NCBI GenBank assembly: GCA_934655875.1
Contig: CAKUHB010000005.1
Coordinates: 53,538 to 117,537 of the forward strand
Length of the DNA: 64,000 nt
Reading direction: 5' to 3'
DNA from: an uncultured Oscillospiraceae bacterium
GTDB lineage: Bacteria; Bacillota; Clostridia; Oscillospirales; Oscillospiraceae
The position numbers and the translations under genes are program-made. Positions within the stretch are counted from its first letter, which is position 1. Every line of letters begins with the position of its first letter. The notes beneath the pieces are model-generated. The model searched no databases. It had not been told where the DNA came from and worked only from the letters and a program-made list of their open reading frames with translations. Below, piece after piece: positions 43,687-51,063 of the stretch.

Positions 43687-44136
43687 ATGCGTAAATCTAA
43701 GAGAAATATAGCTATTACAATTACTGTAGTTGCGGCTGCGGTCTTACTGCTTGGCTCTTATTTTGTTTACGACTCTATTTTTCCTTTTGCAGAACCTGTC
43801 GAATGCCCGTCAGTTGAGGACGTCATTTCCGTAACCGTTTCATCATCTGCTGGTCAAAAAACAGAAGTATACTCCTTTGCGTCGTTAATCATGCAAATAC
43901 AGCAAGTAAAACCAACAAGAAAAGCAAGCGTTAACGATCTGCCTGCTGTTCAGCCTTATTACAAACTTCAGGTCGTAACAGAAGAACAAGAGTATGAGTA
44001 TTTCGTCTATATGGAAGATAACAGGGTATATCTTGAAATTCCGTACACAGGGGTTTATACAGGAAACTACAGTAGCGGTAACAGTTCGCTGGTAGAGATC
44101 ATATCTGATTTGCTTCTTAATCATGCCGCTGAATGA
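43687..44136 (+). CDS. DUF5301 domain membrane-anchored protein
   Basis: A 149-residue protein with one N-terminal transmembrane helix (about residues 6-29) and an extracellular domain. The phrases CPSVEDVISVTV, QVKPTRKASVNDLPAVQPYY and EIPYTGVYTG match my memory of DUF5301, a small Firmicute family of unknown function. GAGGGG lies eight bases before ATG 43687; the longer open frame upstream is unsupported. AT-rich composition like its neighbour. Confidence 0.7.
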   Translation: MRKSKRNIAITITVVAAAVLLLGSYFVYDSIFPFAEPVECPSVEDVISVTVSSSAGQKTEVYSFASLIMQIQQVKPTRKASVNDLPAVQPYYKLQVVTEEQEYEYFVYMEDNRVYLEIPYTGVYTGNYSSGNSSLVEIISDLLLNHAAE

Positions 44137-44172
44137 ATGCAATTACAATACATGTGAAATCATCGTTTTCTA

Positions 44173-44497
44173 TAGCGTCGTTTGACAAGGGCACACATGC
44201 CCGCAGGACGTTCTGACACGTCTTTTGCGGCGTTATCGTCCTTGACTTGCGTCAGCAAGGCCGTGGCCAAAAGGAAAGGGCCACGGCAGACCAGACGAGG
44301 TGATGTCAGGCCCCTGCGTCCTCTGCCTTGCGAAAAACGCGCCAGAACGCCCGGCGGGTCTGCGAGTTTTCCCGGAGCATGGACGGCGGCTGACAAGGCA
44401 GACGAGGCAGATGGGCTGCCGCCCATCAACGAGAATAACGAAATCAGGCGTCGTTCAGGACCGGGAAAACCATGGGTGCCCTTGTCAAGCGACGCTA
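44173..44497. repeat. 27-bp inverted repeat pair bounding a 325-bp segment
   Basis: Positions 44173-44199 and 44471-44497 are reverse complements at 25 of 27 bases (mismatches at the 9th and 23rd). Core: TTGACAAGGGCAC. Between them the DNA is GC-rich and has overlapping open frames on both strands (133 codons plus, 134 codons minus), neither with a convincing ribosome site. It may be a small non-autonomous element, paired recombination sites, or a duplicated gene end. Confidence 0.6.
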
Positions 44498-44562
44498 ACT
44501 TTATCGGTGCATATGGATTCACACAAGCAATCGAAAGTGTCCGCAACACGAGTAAAAAGAGC

Positions 44563-44598
44563 AACGAACGGCATAGCCGTTAAGCTACACCGTTCGTT
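44563..44598 (-). terminator. Probable terminator of the DUF1624 gene
   Basis: AACGAACGG (44563-44571) pairs with CCGTTCGTT (44590-44598); on the minus strand GCTCTTTTTAC follows. It lies 58 bases beyond the stop codon at 44656. Confidence 0.55.
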
Positions 44599-44655
44599 AC
44601 TTCAATGTTTTCCTAAGTCACCGACGAGTCAGCAGCGCTCGTTTTATGCTTGTGC

Positions 44656-45375
44656 TTATGCATTTTGGATCGCGGCGACCAGTTCCAGAAGGCCGTACAC
44701 GACCGGCTGGTGGAGCAGATAAATGAACAGCGACTGCCGGCCACACCAGCAGAAGAATCTTGCAATCGCGCTTTCCCGGAACGAGCCGGGCAGGCGCGTT
44801 TTCTTCTCGGCGTAGACTGTCCGCCCAAGGACAGCGCCCAGCATGTACCAGCCGAGATGCGGCAGCAGCGGGAAGTAATCGCTGGAGGAGAAGCCCTCGT
44901 ACACAAGGCCGAACGGGAACAGGAACCTTGCTTCCACGACTGTCCCGGAAATGAGGTACCCGGTAACGACCAGCACGATCCCGATGGCCGCCAGCGCCTG
45001 CGTCGGGAGTCTGCGATAGACGGGATACAGCATCATGCAGATGCCAAGCAGGTGCAGAACGCCGAACCAGACGATCACATCCCGCGTGGCCATGCCGAGA
45101 CGGTACATCCCGAAGGTCACGAGCGAGATCAGCATGCCGCAGGCGAACACGATCGCGCCGCGGCGGAAGCTCCGCGAGCCAAGCGTCGCGCAGCAGCCGG
45201 ACAGAATGACGAAGATCACGCCGCCATACTGCTGGATGAACACATACCATGCCGGCAAATGCAGATCAAGTCCGATAAAATATCCAAGATCATAGATGAG
45301 ATGCACAAGGATGACGCACAGGATGCAGAACCCGCGCAGCGCGTCCAGCTCCCAGATCCGGTCTGCTTTTTTCAT
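44656..45375 (-). CDS. DUF1624/heparan-alpha-glucosaminide N-acetyltransferase-like membrane protein
   Basis: A 239-residue protein with about seven hydrophobic segments. RIWELDALRGFCILCVILVH at the N-terminus is the acyltransferase-type LDxLRG motif, and FGVLHLLGICMML, PLLPHLGWYMLGAVLGR and FIYLLHQPVVYGLLEL are typical of DUF1624. Relatives transfer acyl groups to sugars across membranes, but this bacterial branch has no fixed substrate. GAGGAAG precedes ATG 45375. It lies after the acyl-CoA ligase, separated by a hairpin. Confidence 0.85.
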   Translation of the reverse strand: MKKADRIWELDALRGFCILCVILVHLIYDLGYFIGLDLHLPAWYVFIQQYGGVIFVILSGCCATLGSRSFRRGAIVFACGMLISLVTFGMYRLGMATRDVIVWFGVLHLLGICMMLYPVYRRLPTQALAAIGIVLVVTGYLISGTVVEARFLFPFGLVYEGFSSSDYFPLLPHLGWYMLGAVLGRTVYAEKKTRLPGSFRESAIARFFCWCGRQSLFIYLLHQPVVYGLLELVAAIQNA

Positions 45376-45397
45376 AAGAACTTCCTCTGAAAACGTG

Positions 45398-45423
45398 CCG
45401 CCTGCTGCCGGAGCAGCAGGCGG
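45398..45423 (-). terminator. Terminator after the acyl-CoA ligase gene
   Basis: Perfect 11-base arms (45398-45408 and 45413-45423) with a CGGA loop; minus-strand tail CACGTTTTC. It may only partly stop transcription into the DUF1624 gene. Confidence 0.65.
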
Positions 45424-45436
45424 TCTGTGTCCAAAA

Positions 45437-47179
45437 TCAGGCATTCTGCGCGTCTTCCGCAGCCTGACGCTCTGCTTCCTCCTCTTCCAGCACGCGGTAG
45501 GCGACCTTGCCGACCAGCGTCTTGGGAAGCTCGGGGCGGAACTCAATGTCATACGGCATGGCATATTTCGCGATATGCTGCCGGCAGTAGGCGAGGATCT
45601 CCTCCTTGACGGCGTCCGACGGCTCATAGCCCGGACGCAGGACAACGAAGGCCTTGACCTTCTGCATCTTGTACGGGTCCTTGACGCCGATGACGCAGGA
45701 GAGGAGCACCTTCTCATGGCCGTCAATGATGTTTTCCAGCTGGCCGGGATAGACATTGTAGCCGGAGGTGATGATCATGCGCTTGATGCGCTGCGAGAAG
45801 TAGACAAAGCCGTCTTCGTCCATTTTGCCGAGGTCGCCCGTGTGCAGCCAGATACGGCCGTCAGCGTGGCGGCGGAGCGTGTTGGCGGTCTCTTCGGGAT
45901 TGTCGACATACTCAAGCATGACGGACGGGCCGGAGACACAGATCTCGCCCTCGACGTTTGCGTCGACCTCCTGTGTGGTGCCGGGCTTGACGATCTTGTA
46001 ATACGTATCCGGGAACGGAACACCGATGGAGCCGACGCGGTTATAATCCTTCGGCGTCAGGCAGGAAGCCGTCACGCACTCGGTCAGGCCGTAGCCCTGC
46101 CGTACCTGCACGGAAGCCTTGTGCGCCTTGAGGAACGTGTCGACCTTCTTCTTCAGCTCAATGGACATGCTGTCGCCGCCGGAGAAGACGCCCTTCAGGC
46201 AGCTGAGATCAGCATTTTCGAGCTTCTCTGCGCGCAGCAGTGCTTCAAACAGCGTCGGGACGCCCGGGATGATGTTGGGCTGCTTCTTGATGAGCAGCTC
46301 TGCATAGGTGTTGACGTTGAACTTCGGGACAAGAATGCAGCATGCGCCGCCGATGAGCGCCGTATGGATGCCGATGCCGAGACCAAAGCCGTGGAACACG
46401 GGCATGACAGAGAGCATCTTCATGCCGTCGATGGGAGAAAAGCCGGAAGCCGCGATGGTTTGCAGGCCGAGGGCGTTGAAGTTCATGTTGGACAGGAGAA
46501 TGCCCTTGGTCGTGCCGGTCGTGCCGCCGGAGTAGAGGATGGACGCGCCGTCGGAAGCCTTGCCGAACTCCTTCGGGAGCGGCAGATTGCGCTTTTTGCC
46601 CACGCGCAGGAACTCGTTCCACCAGATGTAATTGCCCTTTTTCGGGGGCTTGGGATACTTGCGGCCAGCCGTGAGCGCATAGCCGACAGCCAGATGCGGG
46701 AACAGCTCGTCCTCAATTTTCGCGACCAGAAGCTTGCAGTCCGGGTCGTCCAGCTCCGGCATGATGGGCGCGACCTTGGCATAGAACTGGTCAAGCGTCA
46801 GAATGCACTTGGAGTGGGAGAAATTAAGGTAAAATTTGATTTCGCCAGCCGCGGACAGCGGATGGATCATGTTCGAGACGGCACCGATCCGGTTCAGACC
46901 GTAGAACGCATGCAGCGCCTGCGGGCAGTTCGGCATGCAGATGGTCACGCGGTCGCCCTTTTGGATGCCCATGGCGAGGAACGCCTGCGCGGCGGCGTCG
47001 ATCTTCTGCATAAACTGCGTAAAGGTCGTTTTCTTGCCCATGAACTCATAGGCGTACAGCTTCGGATTGCGGTCAGCCGCGGCCTGCACCATCTGGTAGA
47101 TGGTCTTCTGCGGATACGTCAGATGATGGGGCACATCACCATAATACTTGAGCCAGGGAGCGGAAGAAGAAATCCCCAT
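45437..47179 (-). CDS. Long-chain acyl-CoA synthetase-like AMP-forming ligase
   Basis: A 580-residue adenylate-forming enzyme. The phosphate loop reads ILYSGGTTGTTKGI, VRQGYGLTECVTA binds adenine, WLHTGDLGKMDEDG the ribose, and the catalytic lysine is in PKTLVGKVAYR near the C-terminus. It activates a carboxylic acid with ATP and CoA; the chain length cannot be read. ATG 47179 (MGISSSAPWLKYYGDVPHHL) is seven bases after GAAAGG; earlier in-frame ATG and GTG codons fit less well. It has a promoter at 47256-47284 and no fatty-acid operon around it. Confidence 0.88.
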   Translation of the reverse strand: MGISSSAPWLKYYGDVPHHLTYPQKTIYQMVQAAADRNPKLYAYEFMGKKTTFTQFMQKIDAAAQAFLAMGIQKGDRVTICMPNCPQALHAFYGLNRIGAVSNMIHPLSAAGEIKFYLNFSHSKCILTLDQFYAKVAPIMPELDDPDCKLLVAKIEDELFPHLAVGYALTAGRKYPKPPKKGNYIWWNEFLRVGKKRNLPLPKEFGKASDGASILYSGGTTGTTKGILLSNMNFNALGLQTIAASGFSPIDGMKMLSVMPVFHGFGLGIGIHTALIGGACCILVPKFNVNTYAELLIKKQPNIIPGVPTLFEALLRAEKLENADLSCLKGVFSGGDSMSIELKKKVDTFLKAHKASVQVRQGYGLTECVTASCLTPKDYNRVGSIGVPFPDTYYKIVKPGTTQEVDANVEGEICVSGPSVMLEYVDNPEETANTLRRHADGRIWLHTGDLGKMDEDGFVYFSQRIKRMIITSGYNVYPGQLENIIDGHEKVLLSCVIGVKDPYKMQKVKAFVVLRPGYEPSDAVKEEILAYCRQHIAKYAMPYDIEFRPELPKTLVGKVAYRVLEEEEAERQAAEDAQNA

Positions 47180-47255
47180 TTTTTTCATCCTTTCAGTTAT
47201 CGATTTCACACACCTGCCCGCCGTTTCCCACACACCGAAAACGACAAGCACTGAG

Positions 47256-47284
47256 ATTATACGTCACCTGCCACAAAATAGCAA
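47256..47284 (-). promoter_or_regulatory. Sigma-A promoter of the acyl-CoA ligase gene
   Basis: Minus-strand TTGCTA (47279-47284), 17 bases, perfect TATAAT (47256-47261), about 75 bases before the start codon. Confidence 0.65.
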
Positions 47285-47306
47285 GGACTGATTCTGAAAA
47301 ACCGGT

Positions 47307-47322
47307 CAGATCCCGGGATCTG
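47307..47322 (-). terminator. Palindromic hairpin after the DUF362 gene
   Basis: A 16-base perfect palindrome centred on CCCGGG, 18 bases past the stop codon, followed on the minus strand by ACCGGTTTTT. Probable terminator. Confidence 0.6.
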
Positions 47323-47340
47323 CGGCAATTTTGAAGCCGC

Positions 47341-48492
47341 TCAGCGCTCCAGCAGCCGCATCAGCGGGTTCCGTCCGACCTGCATGGCGCCCTTCGGGCA
47401 AAACTCCTGACAGCAGAAGCAGCGGATGCATTTGCCGCGGTCGATGACCGGCTTTTTGCGCTGCATGGTGATCGCATGCGCCGGACAGATCTTCGCGCAT
47501 TTCGAGCAGCCGATGCAGTCGTCGGCATGCAGCTTCGGCTTCGGCGTCAGGATGCCGTGCAGGGCGGACTGGATCGCGCGGCCAATTGCGCCGGAGCCGC
47601 CGTAGCGGAACTGGACGTTGGACTGGGACGGAACGGTCTTGTAATCTTTGACCGCGAATGCCGCCGGATCGGCGGAAACGGACAGCTCGGCAGGGAAAGC
47701 TGGGCACAGCCCGCGGCGGATGGCGGCCTGCAGCGTCGGCACGTCGTCCGGCTGAAGACCGATGAGCGTACACGCTGCCAGATCCAGCTTGTGCGCGTTC
47801 TGCGCGGCCAGAATACAGCCGATCTTGCGCGGCTGGCCCTGCGTCGGGCCGTTGCCCTCCATGCCGACTACGGCGTCGCAGATGCAAAGCCGTGGCTTCC
47901 AGTATTCGCACAGATCGACGATCATGTCGGAAAAATCCTCGATCTTCGGATATTTATAGTGATATTCCGGTTTCATGGTGCCCGGAATGGTGCCGAAAAA
48001 GTTCTTGACTGCGTTGGACATACCCATCATGCCGTGCGTCTTGAGCTTGCAGACATCAATGACGGCGTCGGCCTTCTGAAGATACGCAGTCGTGGTAAAA
48101 TGCCGGGCCTGTACAGCCGCCGGGAACGAGACGTCCGCCACGGAAAAGTCCTGATTCAGCTCCGCACCGAGCGCCTGCGCCGCGCGAAGGCCGGTCACGT
48201 CATAGACGCGCTGCAAATGTGCGGCGGTATAGAGTCCGCCGGGGCTGTCGCCGAGGATCACGTGTGCGCCGCGGGCCGTCAGCATGCGGGTCAATGCGCA
48301 GACGACTGCGGGGTGAACCGTCGCAGCCTGCTCCGGCTTCATGGCGGAGACAAGGTTGAGCTTCAGCGCAACGCGCATGCCGGGCGTGACCCAGTCAAGG
48401 CCGCCGGCCTGTCCAATCGCCTGCTCCAGCGCAGCGGAGACCTCCTGTTCTTCATAGCTCCGGCAGGCGGCAAGCGCCACGTCATACTGCAT
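47341..48492 (-). CDS. DUF362 protein with two [4Fe-4S] ferredoxin motifs
   Basis: A 383-residue protein. The N-terminal ~300 residues are a DUF362 domain (ALKLNLVSAMKPEQAATVHP, VIDVCKLKTHGMMGMSNAVKNFFG, CDAVVGMEGNGPTQG). The C-terminus has two cluster motifs, DDCIGCSKCAKICPAHAI and GKCIRCFCCQEFCPKGAM, each CxxCxxCxxxCP. Such proteins are assumed to move electrons, but no partner has been defined to my knowledge. ACGGAGG precedes ATG 48492. It is divergent from the LCP gene. Confidence 0.9.
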   Translation of the reverse strand: MQYDVALAACRSYEEQEVSAALEQAIGQAGGLDWVTPGMRVALKLNLVSAMKPEQAATVHPAVVCALTRMLTARGAHVILGDSPGGLYTAAHLQRVYDVTGLRAAQALGAELNQDFSVADVSFPAAVQARHFTTTAYLQKADAVIDVCKLKTHGMMGMSNAVKNFFGTIPGTMKPEYHYKYPKIEDFSDMIVDLCEYWKPRLCICDAVVGMEGNGPTQGQPRKIGCILAAQNAHKLDLAACTLIGLQPDDVPTLQAAIRRGLCPAFPAELSVSADPAAFAVKDYKTVPSQSNVQFRYGGSGAIGRAIQSALHGILTPKPKLHADDCIGCSKCAKICPAHAITMQRKKPVIDRGKCIRCFCCQEFCPKGAMQVGRNPLMRLLER

Positions 48493-48571
48493 GCGTGTAT
48501 CCTCCGTTTCAGAAAACTTGTACCAGTGTATCATGGAATTGCCCGGATTGCAACGCGTGTGGCGGGCAGTA

Positions 48572-48600
48572 TTTACTTTTTGGTGAATATATGTTACAAT
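48572..48600 (+). promoter_or_regulatory. Sigma-A promoter of the LCP gene
   Basis: TTTACT (48572-48577), 17 bases, TACAAT (48595-48600), 70 bases before the start codon. Confidence 0.6.
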
Positions 48601-48670
48601 ACCATATCGAATTGGAAACTTTCTTTCCACCAGCCGGTTCGGTTGGGCGGAAAATGGAAGGAGACATCGT

Positions 48671-50131
48671 ATGGAAGACCGCAATCAGACCCAGTCGCCG
48701 CAGGACGCTGCACAGACGCCGGAGCAGCCGGAGTCTGTCGACGCCCTGCTCGAAGACGTCAAATCGCTGCTTGGGGAATCCGATGAAGAAGTCGCGGCGC
48801 AGGAGCCGGAAGAGACTTCCGAATCTGCAGAGGAGCCGATGACGGCGGACGACGTGCAGATCGACTACGGGAAATTCTACGGAGAACCCGCCGGGCAGCC
48901 GCAGGCACCGCTGACGTACTACGAACAGTCAAAGCCTGCCTATCAGCGTGCGCGACGCGCGGAATATGAGCGTATCCGCGAGCAGGAGCGTATGGCCAGA
49001 GCCGCGCGCCAGCAGGAGCTGGAGCGGAAGGACGAAGCGATCGCCAGACAAAAGCGTCGCGGAAAGCACCAGCCCAAGCCGCGCCGGAGCGCGGCGGAAT
49101 ACGCCGAATGGCTCTACAGTCAGGGCCTGAGCGACGAAGAGGAGCATGCGCGCACCGAGCAGCAGATGAAGCTCGCGCAGCCGGAAAAAAAGCAGCGGCC
49201 GCCCAAAAAGGAGAAGCCGCGCCGCGGCGGCGCGTGGCGGGTGATTCTTGTGCTGGTTCTGCTGCTTGCCATCGGCGCGGCGGCGTTCCACTTTATCCTT
49301 GCCCGGCAGCCGGAAGCGGACACGGCCCTCTCCGCGCGGAAGCCGAACTGCGCGACGATCCTTGTCGCCGGTACGGATGAGGGCGGCTACCGCACTGACT
49401 CCATGATGCTCGTCAACGTCAACCGCGAGACGAAAGCCATCAGCCTGGTCTCCATCCCGCGTGATACGCTGATCTACTGTGAATACTCCGTCCCGAAGAT
49501 CAATTCTGCCTACGGCTGGGCCGGCGGCGGCGAGAGCGGCATGCAGGAGCTGCTGCTTCGGGTGTCGGAGATCATCGGCTTTGAGCCGGACGGCTATGTG
49601 GTCGTCGATCTGAATGTCTTTGAGCAGCTGGTTGATCTCATGGGCGGCATCGCGTTTGAGGTGCCGGTTGATATGCATTATAATGATCCTACGCAGGGCC
49701 TGAGCATTGATTTGCAGGCAGGCAAGCAGCACCTGAACGGCGATCAGGCCATGCAGGTGGCGCGCTTCCGCTCCGGCTATGCGACGGCTGACCTCGGCCG
49801 CATCGAGGTGCAGCGGGAGCTGGTCTCAGCTGCGCTGCGGCAGTGGGTCTCGCCCAAGGGGCTGCTGCATCTGCCGAAGGCGCTGAAGCTGATCGAAGAA
49901 TCCTCCAACACAAATCTGACCAAATCCAACCTTCTGTGGCTGGCCGAGAGCTTTTTGCTTTGCAGCCGCAGCAGCATCCAGACGGCGACGCTGCCCGGAG
50001 CCGCGGCGAATTTCTCCAGCGGCTCATATTATGTGCTCAATGCGGCAAGCGTTGCGGAGATGGTCAATGAATATCTGAACCCGTATGAGAAAGGAGTGCA
50101 GGCGGATCAGCTGTATATCCGCGCTGGCTGA
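48671..50131 (+). CDS. LytR-CpsA-Psr family wall-polymer ligase
   Basis: A 486-residue protein. An unusually long, charged cytoplasmic region (about 190 residues, with an Arg/Glu-rich coiled stretch around 90-150) precedes a single membrane helix (VILVLVLLLAIGAAAFHFIL, near 192-213). The LCP domain has AGTDEGGYRTDSMMLVNVN, VSIPRDTLIY, INSAYGWAGG and DLNVFEQLVDLMGGI, including the arginines and aspartates that bind polyprenyl pyrophosphate. LCP enzymes transfer teichoic acid or other polymers onto peptidoglycan. AAGGAG precedes the ATG. The next gene starts six bases later. Confidence 0.92.
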   Translation: MEDRNQTQSPQDAAQTPEQPESVDALLEDVKSLLGESDEEVAAQEPEETSESAEEPMTADDVQIDYGKFYGEPAGQPQAPLTYYEQSKPAYQRARRAEYERIREQERMARAARQQELERKDEAIARQKRRGKHQPKPRRSAAEYAEWLYSQGLSDEEEHARTEQQMKLAQPEKKQRPPKKEKPRRGGAWRVILVLVLLLAIGAAAFHFILARQPEADTALSARKPNCATILVAGTDEGGYRTDSMMLVNVNRETKAISLVSIPRDTLIYCEYSVPKINSAYGWAGGGESGMQELLLRVSEIIGFEPDGYVVVDLNVFEQLVDLMGGIAFEVPVDMHYNDPTQGLSIDLQAGKQHLNGDQAMQVARFRSGYATADLGRIEVQRELVSAALRQWVSPKGLLHLPKALKLIEESSNTNLTKSNLLWLAESFLLCSRSSIQTATLPGAAANFSSGSYYVLNAASVAEMVNEYLNPYEKGVQADQLYIRAG

Positions 50132-50136
50132 GGAAC

Positions 50137-50694
50137 ATGTACGTCAATCCTGTAAAATTTGAGGGGCGGCCGGAGAATATGACCGGCAGGCTCGAAAAGG
50201 AGCAGCGCTGCTATACGCTGCTGGACAGCCTGCAGATCCCCTACAGCCGTGTTGATCACGACTTTGCCGACACCATTGAAGCCTGCGAATCCGTCGAGCA
50301 GGTGCTGGGCGAAAAGATCTGCAAGAACCTGTTCCTCTGCAACCGGCAGAAGACGCAGTTTTATCTTCTCATGCTGGAAGGGGAGAAGGTCTTCAAGACC
50401 AAGGATCTTTCCAGACAGCTCGGCGTGGCGCGTCTGTCCTTTGCCGCGCCGGAAGACATGGAGCGGTATCTGGACATCACGCCCGGCTCTGTCAGCGTGC
50501 TCGGCCTTATGAACGACACGGAGAACGCCGTGCAGCTGGTCATTGACCAGCCGATCGCCGAATCTGTGCAGATCGGCTGCCACCCGTGCATCAACTCCTC
50601 CACGCTTTCCATTGCCACGCAGGATATCCTGACGAAATTCCTCCCGGCGGTTCATCACACGCCGATCATCGTATCGCTTCCTGACCCGGAATAA
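50137..50694 (+). CDS. proX: Prolyl-tRNA deacylase (ProX/YbaK-EbsC family)
   Basis: A 185-residue tRNA-editing domain protein. EKEQRCYTLLDSLQIPYSRVDH at the N-terminus, CKNLFLCNRQKTQFYLLML, the invariant-type lysine in VFKTKDLSRQLGVARLSFA, and GSVSVLGLMND and HPCINSSTLSI are ProX/PrdX-like. These proteins hydrolyse Ala-tRNA(Pro), backing up ProRS. It follows LCP by five bases, with GAGGAA as its ribosome site, so it is translationally linked to a gene of unrelated function. A second family member (YbaK) lies at 60542. Confidence 0.9.
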   Translation: MYVNPVKFEGRPENMTGRLEKEQRCYTLLDSLQIPYSRVDHDFADTIEACESVEQVLGEKICKNLFLCNRQKTQFYLLMLEGEKVFKTKDLSRQLGVARLSFAAPEDMERYLDITPGSVSVLGLMNDTENAVQLVIDQPIAESVQIGCHPCINSSTLSIATQDILTKFLPAVHHTPIIVSLPDPE

Positions 50695-50698
50695 CCCA

Positions 50699-50730
50699 AA
50701 GCCGTCTTTCCCGATCCGGGAAGGCGGCTT
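50699..50730 (+). terminator. Terminator of the LCP-proX operon
   Basis: AAGCCGTCTTTCCC pairs with GGGAAGGCGGCTT (one bulge, one wobble), followed by ATTCTTTT, six bases past the stop. Confidence 0.8.
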
Positions 50731-51063
50731 ATTCTTTTGCCGGCACAGCGGAAGCTCTGTTACGCTTCTGAAACTGCTTTGAAATCCATTTGAAACACTT
50801 GCGGATAGGACAACTTCTACGGTTTACATAAAATAATTAAGATTTCTTAAAAATTCGATTTTCGCCGGGAAAACGGGGAAATGTGCGGAAACCATCTATT
50901 GCGTTCTGGAAACCGCTGTGCTACGATATATATGGATGAAAGACAGCTCAGGCTCTATGAAGGAGGTCGGAGCTGTCAACCGGAGCGTACACGGCCTTCC
51001 GTGTGCGTCCTATGGGATACCGGCGGAACGCTCCGCCGGAGAACAATGTAAGGAGGAAGATTT
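50731..51063 (+). promoter_or_regulatory. Upstream region and leader of the S-layer-like gene
   Basis: Within this 330-base gene-free stretch a promoter-like pair TTGCGT (50899-50904) and TACGAT (50922-50927) has a 17-base spacer. The resulting ~130-base leader contains a perfect 8-bp hairpin (51020-51039) just before AAGGAGG. The part before 50890 is AT-rich and shows nothing I can assign. Confidence 0.5.

Larger units (their letters stand above)
42652..44655. other. AT-richer accessory patch, probable remnant of a mobile element
   Basis: This 2-kb stretch separates two blocks of GC-rich core genes. It holds a truncated reading frame, two small membrane-protein genes of lower GC, several hairpins and a 27-bp inverted repeat pair. 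No recombinase, relaxase or transposase is intact. The composition change and decayed frame point to a residual integrative element, which is inference. Gene-free parts are 42652-42841, 43414-43686 and 44137-44655. Confidence 0.5.

Noticed and set aside
44160..44583. Overlapping 133-codon (plus) and 134-codon (minus) frames in the accessory patch
   Set aside because: Both are Arg/Ala/Pro-rich and lack convincing ribosome sites; at most one could be real. I described the segment as an inverted-repeat unit instead.
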